Origin: Clostridia bacterium
Lineage (GTDB): Bacteria; Bacillota; Clostridia; Lachnospirales; Lachnospiraceae
Length of the DNA stretch: 64,000 nucleotides
Direction: 5' to 3'
Assembly: GCA_910575625.1 (NCBI GenBank)
Contig: CAJTFD010000012.1
Coordinates: 62,001-126,000 of the forward strand
Part shown: in pieces, positions 17,539 through 26,189 of the stretch
Layout: each line of letters opens with the position of its first letter
Position numbering within the stretch: the first letter of the stretch is position 1
The notes under the pieces: model-generated
Told to the model about the DNA's origin: nothing
The model's database searches: none
Seen by the model: only the letters and a program-made list of their open reading frames with translations
Position numbers and translations under genes: made by a program

Positions 17539-18431
17539 GGCCTCCTTACCATATCCGTTTTCTGGATATATAATGCTTTTCGAAAAGCGGAGGGCAGGAA
17601 GTAATACAGATATAGGAGCCGGTCGATGTTTTTGTGGAAAGGCCGCGTGGCCTGGCGGTAGATCTTGCAGGACAGGCGGTTTTTCCATTGGGAAAGGGCG
17701 CGGCGGATCTCGGGAGCGTGTTGGGGTGCGGCAGGCGCGGTGAAATGGAACGCGGCTGTTTTGCCCTCTGTGCGGAGACGGTCTGTACCGTAGCCCTTTT
17801 CTCTCAGGGCGTTGGTGAACGCATGCAGCATCGCAGGGTCCGGGAATGTGACCGCACAGGACAGATGAAGATCCTCCGGCTTTGAAAATATCCCCATGCA
17901 GAAACCGGTCAGCCACCAATGCCGTCTTGACAAGGTAAAGAGCAGATGTCCTTTTCGGTAAAGGCTGATCTGCATGGGGAGCATCTCCTCGTCGGATACG
18001 GCGTGATAATGGGCATTTTCCCGCTGAGAGGGGGCGAGGAGGGCATCGGATCGGTAGATACCCACCTCGCAGCCTGTATTGATCCCGTATTGTCCTTTCC
18101 AGAATTCGATCAGCCAGGTTTTGCCCTTGTAGTCAAAATAGACGGGCTCGTAGTCGAAGACCATTTGAAAAAAGGGCGCTGTGTGGTCAAAAAATATGCA
18201 GTAGTCGTAATGGCGCTGCCATGCGTCGACTTTTGATGTGAAGATGTCCTGCCAGGGGTCGTAGATGAATCCCATGGGTCCTGCCAGGTCGGAGAGTATC
18301 TGGCGCTTCTCTTCGATGCGCAGACTGCGGACTTTTTGCAGGGCATGGTGTTTTTGATCTATGAAAAGCCAGGAGAGGATGACGCATATGGCTAGAAATA
18401 AGGTGACGACTATATATGGGATAAGATCCAT
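17535..18431 (-). CDS. DUF4474 family protein with N-terminal membrane anchor
   Basis: The 298-residue protein begins with one hydrophobic segment (IPYIVVTLFLAICVILSWLF). A DUF4474-like domain follows, with GPMGFIYDPWQDIFTSKVDA, VYFDYKGKTWLIEFWKGQYG and NTGCEVGIYRS. Proteins of this family are common in Clostridia and have no known function. It starts after AAGGAGTGATCCACC and forms a two-gene unit with the phosphoesterase. Confidence 0.78.
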   Translation of the reverse strand: MDLIPYIVVTLFLAICVILSWLFIDQKHHALQKVRSLRIEEKRQILSDLAGPMGFIYDPWQDIFTSKVDAWQRHYDYCIFFDHTAPFFQMVFDYEPVYFDYKGKTWLIEFWKGQYGINTGCEVGIYRSDALLAPSQRENAHYHAVSDEEMLPMQISLYRKGHLLFTLSRRHWWLTGFCMGIFSKPEDLHLSCAVTFPDPAMLHAFTNALREKGYGTDRLRTEGKTAAFHFTAPAAPQHAPEIRRALSQWKNRLSCKIYRQATRPFHKNIDRLLYLYYFLPSAFRKALYIQKTDMVRRP

Positions 18432-18519
18432 GGTGGATCACTCCTTTTTTTATTATCGTATGTCCTTGGATGCGGTTTTGCGAATCTTTGGGGTCTGTCT
18501 GCATCTGTCCAAAAAGGGC

Positions 18520-18548
18520 TTGACTTTATATAGGGTAAAAAATATAAT
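18520..18548 (+). promoter_or_regulatory. Sigma-A-type promoter of the Hpt gene
   Basis: TTGACT (18520-18525), a 17-bp spacer and TATAAT (18543-18548) lie about 80 bases before the start of the Hpt protein. Confidence 0.6.
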
Positions 18549-18627
18549 ATCTATATATTGTGAGATGTTGGGATAATGTGCTGAAATATGCGTTTGTGTG
18601 ATACATATGTGGAGAGGAGAACATGCG

Positions 18628-19032
18628 ATGGACTTGAAGGAGTGTTATGCAGCCCTTGGGGGTGACTATGAGGGTGTGGTCACCCGTCTGGGAGGAGAGC
18701 GTCTGGTGCAGAGATTTGTCTGCAGATTTTTAGCCGATGGAAGTTATGATCTGCTGTGCAAGTCCCTGGAGGATGAAAATTATAAAGATGCCTTTCGCGC
18801 TGCGCATACGATCAAGGGGATCTGCCAGAGCCTGCATTTTACACAGCTCTATGAATCCAGCAGCTGTCTGTGTGATATGTTCCGCACAGGGGCTTGGAAG
18901 CCGGAGATAGACGGCCTTGTCACCCAGGTGGAGGAGGATTATCAGAGAGCCGTGGGCGCGATCCGTCAGTTGGATGCGGGGATCTTGCAGAAATGGGCGT
19001 GCGCGGGCAGTGGAAAAGAGAGGGATGCGTAG
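18628..19032 (+). CDS. Histidine phosphotransfer (Hpt) domain protein
   Basis: The 134-residue protein starts at an ATG after GAGGAGAACATGCG. It is a single helical Hpt domain with the phosphoacceptor context FRAAHTIKGICQSLHF, where His takes the phosphate, and a further helix (YESSSCLCDMF). Hpt proteins relay phosphate between hybrid kinases and response regulators. The convergent neighbour is a receiver-GGDEF protein, and the two may belong to one pathway, though this is only suggested by position. Confidence 0.85.
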   Translation: MDLKECYAALGGDYEGVVTRLGGERLVQRFVCRFLADGSYDLLCKSLEDENYKDAFRAAHTIKGICQSLHFTQLYESSSCLCDMFRTGAWKPEIDGLVTQVEEDYQRAVGAIRQLDAGILQKWACAGSGKERDA

Positions 19033-19084
19033 GATGGGGAACGGTGGGATGGGATCAGCCGTTTTTTATGGACCGCAAAAATGA

Positions 19085-19118
19085 GGAGAGCCTGGTCATG
19101 TCAGCCGGGCTCTCCTTT
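19085..19118. terminator. Terminator between Hpt and the GGDEF gene
   Basis: GGAGAGCC (19085-19092) pairs with GGCTCTCC (19108-19115), followed by TTT. It lies between convergent genes and fits a terminator of the rightward transcript. Confidence 0.7.
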
Positions 19119-19125
19119 ATCTGTA

Positions 19126-20079
19126 TCATGTGTTTTTCTGTGATGTGTTGTCGATCTCTTTCTCGCACCACTGTTCTTTGTTCTCATTGGACCAGACGAC
19201 CATGTTCCGGCCATATCGTTTTGCATCGTACAGCATAGTGTCTGCGATCTGTGCATAAGAATCATATGTATTGTCGATCTTAGGTGTCAGTGTGATCCCG
19301 CCCATGCTGATCGTCACCCATTTGGCGACCAGTGGGTTCTGGGGGATGTGGAGATCCTCCACGGAACGGCGGATCCTCTTCATAAATTCAAAGGAGGACC
19401 TTGCGTCGTTCTCCATGAGGAGCATGACAAATTCCTCACCTCCATAGCGGGCGACGTAATCGGTGGCGCGATGCAGATGGGAAGAGATGGTCTGCGCGAC
19501 GGAGGCCAGTACCTTGTCGCCGGCGGCATGGCCATACGTGTCATTGTAGAGCTTAAAGTTATCCACATCGATCATACAGATGCTAAACGGTATCCCTAGC
19601 CGGACTGCCTCCCGCCATTTCATACGGCTGTTCCGGTTGTAACTCCTGCGGTTGGCGATGCCGGTCAGCTCGTCGACCAGAGCCTGCTGCCGGAAATTCA
19701 GCTGGTATTGGAACAGTTTGACATGGGTCCGCACCCGCGCCTTTACGATCAAGGGATTGAATGGTTTTGCGATGTAATCCACCGCACCCAGGGTCAGCCC
19801 CTTTTCCTCGTGGTGCGCGTCGGAAAGGCTGGTGATCATGATGATCGGGATATATTTGGTCAAAAGGGTCCCCTGTAATTGTTTCAGCACGTTGAATCCG
19901 TCCAGGTCCGGCATGATCACGTCCAGGAGGATCAGGGAAAAATCTCCGTTCTTTGCATTGTCGAGCCCGTCCTGCGCGGTCTGGCTGATGGATATGTCGT
20001 ATTCGTCCTCTAAGATCGCTTTCAGGGCTTCTGTCTGCAGATTGCTATCGTCAATGATCAAGATCTTGTTTTTCTTCAT
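19126..20079 (-). CDS. Response regulator with receiver and GGDEF (diguanylate cyclase) domains
   Basis: The 317-residue protein has a receiver domain (ILIIDDSNLQTEA, phosphoacceptor in LILLDVIMPDLDG, Lys in YIAKPFNP) and a GGDEF domain with DELTGIANRRSYN and YGGEEF at the active site. It should make cyclic di-GMP when phosphorylated. The I-site is not obvious. It is preceded by a 280-bp AT-rich region shared with the divergent tRNA promoter. Confidence 0.92.
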   Translation of the reverse strand: MKKNKILIIDDSNLQTEALKAILEDEYDISISQTAQDGLDNAKNGDFSLILLDVIMPDLDGFNVLKQLQGTLLTKYIPIIMITSLSDAHHEEKGLTLGAVDYIAKPFNPLIVKARVRTHVKLFQYQLNFRQQALVDELTGIANRRSYNRNSRMKWREAVRLGIPFSICMIDVDNFKLYNDTYGHAAGDKVLASVAQTISSHLHRATDYVARYGGEEFVMLLMENDARSSFEFMKRIRRSVEDLHIPQNPLVAKWVTISMGGITLTPKIDNTYDSYAQIADTMLYDAKRYGRNMVVWSNENKEQWCEKEIDNTSQKNT

Positions 20080-20320
20080 AGCACACTCCCCTGTGTATTA
20101 TCACTGTAAAAATCCGCCGCCGGATGGGCGGCATGCAGGCCTTGTTGTAAACCGGACCTGCGCAGGACATATCAGTCCATAAAATACTGTACGATAGGTA
20201 TTTTCTGTAATATTTATATTAAAGTATATATGTAATCCGATATAAAATCAACATTTTTTTGCAATAAAAACAGCAAGTGTAACAATAAATGAAAAAAACG
20301 GGAGATTTAGAAAAAAACAG

Positions 20321-20348
20321 TTGATTTTTTTTCACGGTCTGGTATAAT
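20321..20348 (+). promoter_or_regulatory. Promoter of tRNA-Pro
   Basis: TTGATT (20321-20326), a 16-bp spacer and TATAAT (20343-20348) end nine bases before the tRNA. Confidence 0.65.
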
Positions 20349-20357
20349 ATCATCTAT

Positions 20358-20431
20358 CGGGGTATGGCGTAGCTTGGTAGCGCGCACGGCTGGGGGCCGT
20401 GAGGTCGCAGGTTCAAATCCTGTTGCCCCGA
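20358..20431 (+). tRNA. tRNA-Pro (anticodon GGG)
   Basis: The 74-nt cloverleaf starts CGGGGTATGG and ends TGCCCCGA. The acceptor stem pairs CGGGGTA with TGCCCCG. The anticodon arm has stem CACGG/CCGTG and loop CTGGGGG, giving T33 and anticodon GGG. The T arm has GCAGGTTCAAATCCTGT. CCA is not encoded. A run of seven T follows as terminator. Confidence 0.93.
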
Positions 20432-20625
20432 TTTTTTTATGTCTTATCTTGGCCATCCATATTATCCTGTCGGTGGCTATTTTCCCAGGTGATCATGAGA
20501 TATTTTTATAGACAATTGTTGAGATCATAGCCGAAAAGTCCGTTGTGTTTTTTTGCGAAACGTGTTATAATCAAGAATGTCGCGGGATCAGACCGGAAAA
20601 CTTTGGAAAAGAGGAAATAGATACC

Positions 20626-21141
20626 ATGAGTGAGAAAACGATTTTAGAACAGTGGAGGGCCGTTGCTTACGATGAGTCTGCAGATAAAGGTAAGCTGCAG
20701 AAATTCTGGGCATCTTATTTCAACATTGAAAAAGGCATCTATGAGCAGCTGCTGGAAGATCCGGATGAGGTGGTGACCGGCACCGTAAAAGAACTGGCGG
20801 AAAAATATGGACAGGATGTATTTACGATGACCGGATTCCTGGATGGGATCAATGACAGCCTGAAAGAGGCGAACCCCATCGAGGAGATGACGGAAGATAC
20901 AGTGGTCAATCTGGGTTTTGATAAAGAACTGCTTTACAAAAATATGGTGGATGCCAGGGCAGACTGGCTGTATGACCTGCCCCAATGGGATAAGATCTTT
21001 GACGCGGATACGAAAAAGAGGCTGTATCTGGAGCAGAAAAGATCGGGCACGATCGTAAAAGGACCAAAAGTGGGGCGGAATGACCCATGTCCCTGCGGAT
21101 CCGGAAAGAAATATAAGAAATGCTGCGGAAGAAACGCTTGA
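20626..21141 (+). CDS. SEC-C motif protein
   Basis: The 171-residue protein starts at an ATG after AGAGGAAATAGATACC. An acidic helical domain of about 145 residues precedes a C-terminal SEC-C zinc motif ([19 protein letters not shown]) like that at the end of SecA. Stand-alone SEC-C proteins are often adaptor or ribosome-associated factors, but the role here is unknown. The 3' end overlaps the next gene. Confidence 0.85.
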   Translation: MSEKTILEQWRAVAYDESADKGKLQKFWASYFNIEKGIYEQLLEDPDEVVTGTVKELAEKYGQDVFTMTGFLDGINDSLKEANPIEEMTEDTVVNLGFDKELLYKNMVDARADWLYDLPQWDKIFDADTKKRLYLEQKRSGTIVKGPKVGRNDPCPCGSGKKYKKCCGRNA

Positions 21142-21878
21142 TGGCAGTGGCATTATCGATCCTGGGCATTTTATGCCTGGGATATTATATTTCTCTGTCT
21201 TTTTTCGGCATGGATTTTTCCGTGGTCTGGCTTTTGGCCGGGGGCGTGCTGGTCCTGCTGGGGTATACCCTGGGATGGACCCGTCTATGGTCAGATGTGC
21301 TCCCGAAAGGTGTGAAGGTGGGGATCTGTGTTGTGTTCCTGGCAGGGATCTTCTTTTTCGCGTTTTTGGAGGGGTTGGTCATCAGCGGTATGAAGGGACA
21401 GCCGCAAAATGATCTGGACTACATCATCGTGCTGGGCGCGCAGGTACGGGGGGACCATCCCAGCCGGGCTCTGCGGAAACGGATCGAGAAAGCGGCTGCA
21501 TATCTGAAGGAAAATCCTTCCACGGTGGCGATCCTCTCCGGAGGCCAGGGGCCTGGTGAGGATATGACGGAGGCGGACTGTATGCGGCAGGTACTGGCAG
21601 AGATGGGGATCGATCGGGAGCGGATGATCTTGGAGGATAGATCTACGAGTACATGGGAGAATCTGGATCTTTGCGCAAAGCTTGCCCCTGTCAAAGAAAA
21701 GCGGGTGGGACTGGTCACACAGAATTTTCATGTATACCGGAGTCTAAAGCTGGCGGAGCATCAGGGGTATGGACAAGTATACGGGATCCCGGCTCCGTCG
21801 CAGTGGAGTTATCAGCCGCATTTTATGGTGCGGGAGGCGTTTGCGATCGTGAAGGAGAAGCTGGTGGGGAATATTTAG
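21120..21878 (+). CDS. YdcF family membrane protein (DUF218)
   Basis: The 252-residue protein has about three N-terminal membrane segments (residues 5-90). An extracellular DUF218 domain follows, with [43 protein letters not shown] and [16 protein letters not shown]. The conserved acidic and polar residues of the family are present. Relatives such as SanA and ElyC act in envelope maintenance. The start overlaps the SEC-C gene by 22 bases, and an ATG at 21141 is an alternative. Confidence 0.85.
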   Translation: MLRKKRLMAVALSILGILCLGYYISLSFFGMDFSVVWLLAGGVLVLLGYTLGWTRLWSDVLPKGVKVGICVVFLAGIFFFAFLEGLVISGMKGQPQNDLDYIIVLGAQVRGDHPSRALRKRIEKAAAYLKENPSTVAILSGGQGPGEDMTEADCMRQVLAEMGIDRERMILEDRSTSTWENLDLCAKLAPVKEKRVGLVTQNFHVYRSLKLAEHQGYGQVYGIPAPSQWSYQPHFMVREAFAIVKEKLVGNI

Positions 21879-21925
21879 GGGAGAGGTGACGCCGCCTATC
21901 CCCCTTTGTCACAACAAATTTCCCG

Positions 21926-22249
21926 TTGACAAGAACATATTTTGTGTTATAATGATTGCAGAAAATCAAGAAAACGATGAAGAGAAGAGTAAGATACCGA
22001 ACTTTCCAGAGAGAGATGCCCGTTTTCAGATCAGGTCATATACAGACCATATATAGACCAGATCTGGGAACGGCGCTGGGAGCATTTCACTGCAGACGTA
22101 TCTGAAGACCAACTCTGAGCGGCTGTAAACCAGCCCGGTGATACCGTTATCATCAGAAACGAGAAGTAAGAAGGGTGGGACCGCGGTCCAGAGGATATCT
22201 GGCTCGCCCCTTGTGATGGATAAGACCATGACAGGGGGCGGGCTTTTTT
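21926..22249 (+). promoter_or_regulatory. T-box leader of thrS with promoter
   Basis: A promoter (TTGACA 21926-21931, TATAAT 21948-21953) begins a 300-nt leader. Early stem I shows AGAGTAAG and CCAGAGAGAG. The T-box itself is AAGGGTGGGACCGCGG (22171-22186). A strong terminator follows, where GCTCGCCCCTTGT and ACAGGGGGCGGGC pair and run into six T (22244-22249). T-box leaders read uncharged tRNA and allow thrS expression when threonyl-tRNA is short. The specifier codon was not resolved by eye. Confidence 0.9.
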
Positions 22250-22291
22250 GTATTTCATCGCGATCTTATGAAAGAAAAGGAGAAGATACCA

Positions 22292-24250
22292 ATGATCATT
22301 ACGTTAAAGGATGGATCTCAAAAAGAATACGCACAGCCCATGTCTGTGATCGACATAGCCGCTGATATCAGCGAGGGACTGGCCCGTGCGGCCTGTGCGG
22401 GGGAAGTGGACGGGCAGGTGGTGGATCTGCGCACGGTGGTGGATGAGGATTGTCAGCTGAACATACTCACTGCTCGGGATGAGAAGGGAGTTGCGGCGCT
22501 GCGCCACACGGCTTCCCATGTATTGGCCGAGGCGGTGCAGACTCTCTATCCCCAGGCAAAGGTGGCGATCGGGCCTTCGATCGATACGGGTTTTTATTAT
22601 GATTTTGAGTGTGCGCCGTTCTCCCAGGAGGATCTGGATGCGATCGAGAAGGAGATGAAGAAGATCATCAAAAAGGGCGCGCGTATCGAACGTTTTACCA
22701 AGTCCAGGGAGGAGGCCATCGCCTTTTTTAAAGAGAAGGAGGAGCCTTATAAAGTGGAGCTGATCCAGGATCTGCCGGAGGATGCCGAGATCTCCTTCTA
22801 TTCTCAGGGGGACTGGGTGGATCTGTGTGCCGGGCCTCATCTGATGAGCACCAAGGGCGTGAAAGCGTTCAGATTGCTCTCTTCCTCCGGCGCGTACTGG
22901 CGGGGCAGTGAGCAGAACCAGATGCTGACCCGGGTCTACGGCACGGCCTATGGGACGAAAGATGAGCTGAAAGAACATCTGCACCAGTTGGAGGAAGCCA
23001 AGAAGCGGGATCACAATAAACTGGGACGGGAGATGAAACTCTTTACCACTGTGGATGTGATCGGACAGGGTCTGCCGCTGCTCATGCCCAAGGGCGTGAC
23101 GATCATCCAGGAACTGCAGAGATGGATCGAGGATGAGGAGGCCCGGCGGGGGTACGTGCGGACGAAGACGCCGCTGATGGCAAAGAGCGACCTGTATGTG
23201 ATCTCCGACCATTGGGGCCATTATAAGGATGGTATGTTCATCCTGGGCGACGAGGAGAAGGACAAGGAGATCTTTGCCCTGCGCCCCATGACCTGCCCGT
23301 TCCAGTATTATGTCTACAAAGCGGAGCAGCACAGCTACCGGGATCTGCCGGTGCGCATGGGCGAGACATCCACGCTGTTCCGGAATGAAGACTCCGGTGA
23401 GATGCACGGCCTGACCCGCGTCCGCCAGTTTACGATCACCGAGGGCCATCTAGTGGTACGCCCGGATCAGATCGAGGAGGAGTTCAGAGGCTGTGTGGAT
23501 CTGGCGAAATACTGTCTGACCACGCTGGGCGTGGAGGAGGATGTGACCTACCGTCTGTCCCTGTGGGATCCAAACAACCAGGAAAAATATCTGGGTGATG
23601 AAAAGACCTGGAACCAGGTGCAGGACATGATGCGCGTGATCTTGGACCATATCGGGATCGAGTACACAGAGGAAGAGGGGGAAGCAGCCTTTTACGGGCC
23701 GAAGCTGGATATCCAGGCCAAGAATGTGTATGGAAAAGAAGACACCATGATCACGATCCAGCTGGATATGTTCCTGGCGGAGCGTTTCGACATGACCTTC
23801 ATCAACCAGGAAGGTGAAAAGGAACGTCCGTACATCATCCATCGGACCTCCATGGGCTGTTACGAGAGGACTTTAGCCTGGCTGATCGAGAAATACGCGG
23901 GGCTGTTCCCTACCTGGCTGTGCCCGGAACAGGTGCGTGTGATCCCGATCTCAGAGAAATTCCACGACTACGCGGCCGAGGTGGAAGCGAAACTAAAAGA
24001 TGCTTCGATCCGTTGTTCTGTAGACCAGAGGTCCGAGAAGATGGGCTATAAGATCCGGGAGGCCAGGCTGGAGAAAGTCCCCTATATGCTCGTGGTCGGT
24101 GCGAAAGAACAGGAAGAGGGCCTGGTGTCTGTCAGGAGCCGTTATCTGGGCGACGAAGGGCCGCGGTCTTTAGACGATTTCATCGCCGCGATCACCGAGG
24201 AGATCCGCACGAAAGAGATACGGAAGATCCAGGTGGAACAGGAAAACTAG
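22292..24250 (+). CDS. thrS: Threonyl-tRNA synthetase
   Basis: The 652-residue protein starts at ATG 22292 with AAGGAG eight bases upstream; the in-frame ATG 22268 lacks a site. Domains are TGS (residues 1-60), second additional editing domain with RHTASHVLAEAVQ, the class II core with RPMTCPFQYYVY and FTITEGHLVVR, and the C-terminal anticodon domain. All class II motifs appear intact. It is controlled by the T-box leader. Its stop shares the palindrome CTAG with the stop of aroE on the other strand. Confidence 0.97.
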   Translation: MIITLKDGSQKEYAQPMSVIDIAADISEGLARAACAGEVDGQVVDLRTVVDEDCQLNILTARDEKGVAALRHTASHVLAEAVQTLYPQAKVAIGPSIDTGFYYDFECAPFSQEDLDAIEKEMKKIIKKGARIERFTKSREEAIAFFKEKEEPYKVELIQDLPEDAEISFYSQGDWVDLCAGPHLMSTKGVKAFRLLSSSGAYWRGSEQNQMLTRVYGTAYGTKDELKEHLHQLEEAKKRDHNKLGREMKLFTTVDVIGQGLPLLMPKGVTIIQELQRWIEDEEARRGYVRTKTPLMAKSDLYVISDHWGHYKDGMFILGDEEKDKEIFALRPMTCPFQYYVYKAEQHSYRDLPVRMGETSTLFRNEDSGEMHGLTRVRQFTITEGHLVVRPDQIEEEFRGCVDLAKYCLTTLGVEEDVTYRLSLWDPNNQEKYLGDEKTWNQVQDMMRVILDHIGIEYTEEEGEAAFYGPKLDIQAKNVYGKEDTMITIQLDMFLAERFDMTFINQEGEKERPYIIHRTSMGCYERTLAWLIEKYAGLFPTWLCPEQVRVIPISEKFHDYAAEVEAKLKDASIRCSVDQRSEKMGYKIREARLEKVPYMLVVGAKEQEEGLVSVRSRYLGDEGPRSLDDFIAAITEEIRTKEIRKIQVEQEN

Positions 24251-25119
24251 AGCTGGAAACAACAGGATCTGATATGTTCAACGGGCATCTCTTTCCCGGT
24301 CCACAAAGAGAAGGCTTCTGCCCCCTGGTACAAGAGCATGTACAGACCGTTGCAGGTGGGGCACCCGGCGGATGCGGCCAGTCCCAGCAGGCGGGTCTGT
24401 CTGGGATCATAGATCGCGTCAAAGACGATCAGATCTGGATGGAAGAGGCTCTTGTCCGTGATCAGGGAGTCTTCCGCATGCGGGGCCATCCCCACGGAGG
24501 TGCCGTTGACCAGGAGCTGGCTTTTTTCCAGGGCTTTCGCAAGCTGCGCCTGGTCGGCCTGGTCTGTTAAAGTGACGGTGCAGGGGTAGGAGCGGCCAAG
24601 CTCCGCGGCCAGATCCTGCATCCGGTCCCAGAAACGGCTGGTGGAGCGGGCAAAGACGTGGATCTCTCTTGCCCCATCGATCGCGGCTTGGACGCAGATC
24701 GCGGTGGACGCGCCCCCGGCGCCTAAGAGCGTCATGGTCTTGCCAGCGATCTCATGTCCGGCATCCTGGAGGGCGCGGACGAACCCGATCCCGTCGGTGT
24801 TGTGTCCGGTCAGATGTCCGTTGTCGTTGACCACAGTATTTACGGCGTTCATCAGGCGGGCGGCCGGGGAGAGCTGATCACAGAGACCCACCATCCGGTT
24901 TTTACAGGGCATGGTCAGGTTGAAGCCGCGGATGCCGATGGCTTTTAAGCCTTCTACGGCCTGGGGGAGCGTCTGTTCTGTGACGTCAAAGCACAGGTAT
25001 ACACAGTCTAAGTCCCAGTACTTAAAACTTTCGTTGTGCATCCGCGGGGAGATGCTGTGGGCGACAGGGCTTCCCAGAAGTCCCGTCAGTTGGGTGTGTC
25101 CGGTGATCGATGTATGCAT
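24247..25119 (-). CDS. aroE: Shikimate (quinate/shikimate) dehydrogenase
   Basis: The 290-residue protein has the substrate motif GLLGSPVAHSISPRMHN and the catalytic Lys region GFNLTMPCKNRM. NTDGIGFVRAL, the nucleotide-binding LLGAGGASTAICVQAA and DAIYDPRQTRLL follow. It reduces 3-dehydroshikimate in the aromatic pathway. It is divergent from aroD, the preceding step, so the two probably share a control region of 70 bp. Clostridial members are sometimes able to use quinate as well. Confidence 0.93.
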   Translation of the reverse strand: MHTSITGHTQLTGLLGSPVAHSISPRMHNESFKYWDLDCVYLCFDVTEQTLPQAVEGLKAIGIRGFNLTMPCKNRMVGLCDQLSPAARLMNAVNTVVNDNGHLTGHNTDGIGFVRALQDAGHEIAGKTMTLLGAGGASTAICVQAAIDGAREIHVFARSTSRFWDRMQDLAAELGRSYPCTVTLTDQADQAQLAKALEKSQLLVNGTSVGMAPHAEDSLITDKSLFHPDLIVFDAIYDPRQTRLLGLAASAGCPTCNGLYMLLYQGAEAFSLWTGKEMPVEHIRSCCFQL

Positions 25120-25189
25120 ATTTATCCTCCGATGTGTTTTGTTTTGGTCTATGGTCTATGATAAATACTTTAATAGGAGATGTCAAGAA

Positions 25190-25954
25190 ATGGTTGGAAG
25201 TATTACCGTAAAGAACACGGTCATTGGAGAAGGGATCCCGGCGGTCTGCGTCCCTCTGACAGGTGCGACCCTGCCCCAGTTGATGACCGAGGCGAGGGAG
25301 GCGGCTGCGGCCGGGCCTGATCTGGTGGAGTGGAGAGCGGATCTTTTTGAGGGGATCTTCCGCATGCGGGAGGTGGAGGAGGCTTTAAAAGTTCTGTGCG
25401 ATCTGTGCGGGGATGTGCCGCTGATCTTCACGATCCGGACCGAGAAGGAGGGAGGGGAGCTGAAGATCTCTTTGAAGGACTATGTGGAGATCTTGAAAAA
25501 GACAGCGGCCACGGGGCTGCCCTCCCTGATCGATGTGGAAGCGCTCCAGTTGGATATACACGAGCAGCGGGAAATAGCGGAGGCGATCCATCAGGCTGGC
25601 ATGTGGATGATCGGGTCCAGCCATCATTTTGGCTGCACGCCCTCCGAGGAGGAGATGAAAGAGATCTTCCGACGGGAGGAGGAGGCCGGTGCGGATCTGC
25701 TGAAATTGGCTGTGATGCCCCAAGATTACGGGGACCTTGCCAGGCTGCTCACGGTGACCGCGCAGATGCGGGATGGATGTGAAAGACCGGTGATCACCAT
25801 GTCCATGGGAGAGATAGGCAGTGCCAGCCGTTTTTGCGGGGAGATCTTCGGTTCGGCGGTCACTTTTGCCGCCGTGGGGAAGGCTTCCGCGCCCGGACAG
25901 CTCCCCATAGATGAACTGCGGCAGCTGCTCGCGGTGTTCCACGGATCTGTATGA
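25190..25954 (+). CDS. aroD: Type I 3-dehydroquinate dehydratase
   Basis: The 254-residue protein starts at 25190 after AGGAGATGTCAAGAA; the frame is open far upstream but without a start signal. Class I features are DLVEWRADLFEG, IFTIRTEKEGG, the catalytic His in GSSHHFGC and the Schiff-base Lys in DLLKLAVMP. It ends with ITMSMGEIGSASR and the C-terminal loop. It makes 3-dehydroshikimate, the substrate of the divergent AroE. Confidence 0.95.
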   Translation: MVGSITVKNTVIGEGIPAVCVPLTGATLPQLMTEAREAAAAGPDLVEWRADLFEGIFRMREVEEALKVLCDLCGDVPLIFTIRTEKEGGELKISLKDYVEILKKTAATGLPSLIDVEALQLDIHEQREIAEAIHQAGMWMIGSSHHFGCTPSEEEMKEIFRREEEAGADLLKLAVMPQDYGDLARLLTVTAQMRDGCERPVITMSMGEIGSASRFCGEIFGSAVTFAAVGKASAPGQLPIDELRQLLAVFHGSV

Positions 25955-25992
25955 GGATCACTGTCCACTGCTTTTGCCGCTGTCCGCTTCTC

Positions 25993-26045
25993 GGCGACAT
26001 CATCATTCATGAAAGCCGATCCTCCTGTCGCTTGCCGGGACTTTT
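25993..26045 (-). repeat. Dispersed repeat, short copy
   Basis: Read on the minus strand, this segment begins AAAAGTCCCGGCAAGCGACA and ends with a GGCTTTCAT...GATGTCGCC block. Both ends match the element at 33926-34102 on the plus strand, with about 125 bp of the middle absent here. It lies just downstream of aroD. Confidence 0.6.
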
Positions 26046-26106
26046 ACATTAAATGTAACAAATGCTCGAAATAACCCGAAAGATTTTAAGAGGGTACGTC
26101 CTTATT

Positions 26107-26139
26107 TTGACAAATTCTTAAGCCCCCATAACTTATAAT
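26107..26139 (+). promoter_or_regulatory. spoIIG-type promoter with a 21-bp spacer
   Basis: TTGACA (26107-26112) and TATAAT (26134-26139) are separated by 21 bp instead of 17. An unusually long spacer is known from the Spo0A-activated sigma-A promoter of Bacillus spoIIG. TTTGACAAA overlapping the -35 box resembles an inverted 0A box (TGTCAAA against TGTCGAA), and a TGCTCGAA lies upstream. Confidence 0.65.
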
Positions 26140-26189
26140 GTGTCATACGAACAGAGGTAAGGTGACACATAAGTTATGGAGGGCTTTCT

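Noticed and set aside
20358..20431. tRNA-Pro as integration site of an element
   Set aside because: Both flanks carry ordinary chromosomal genes, and no repeat of the tRNA 3' end was noticed in the window.
22304..23449. 381-codon ORF antisense to thrS
   Set aside because: It is a mirror of thrS codon bias, rich in His, Leu and Arg, with no start signal.
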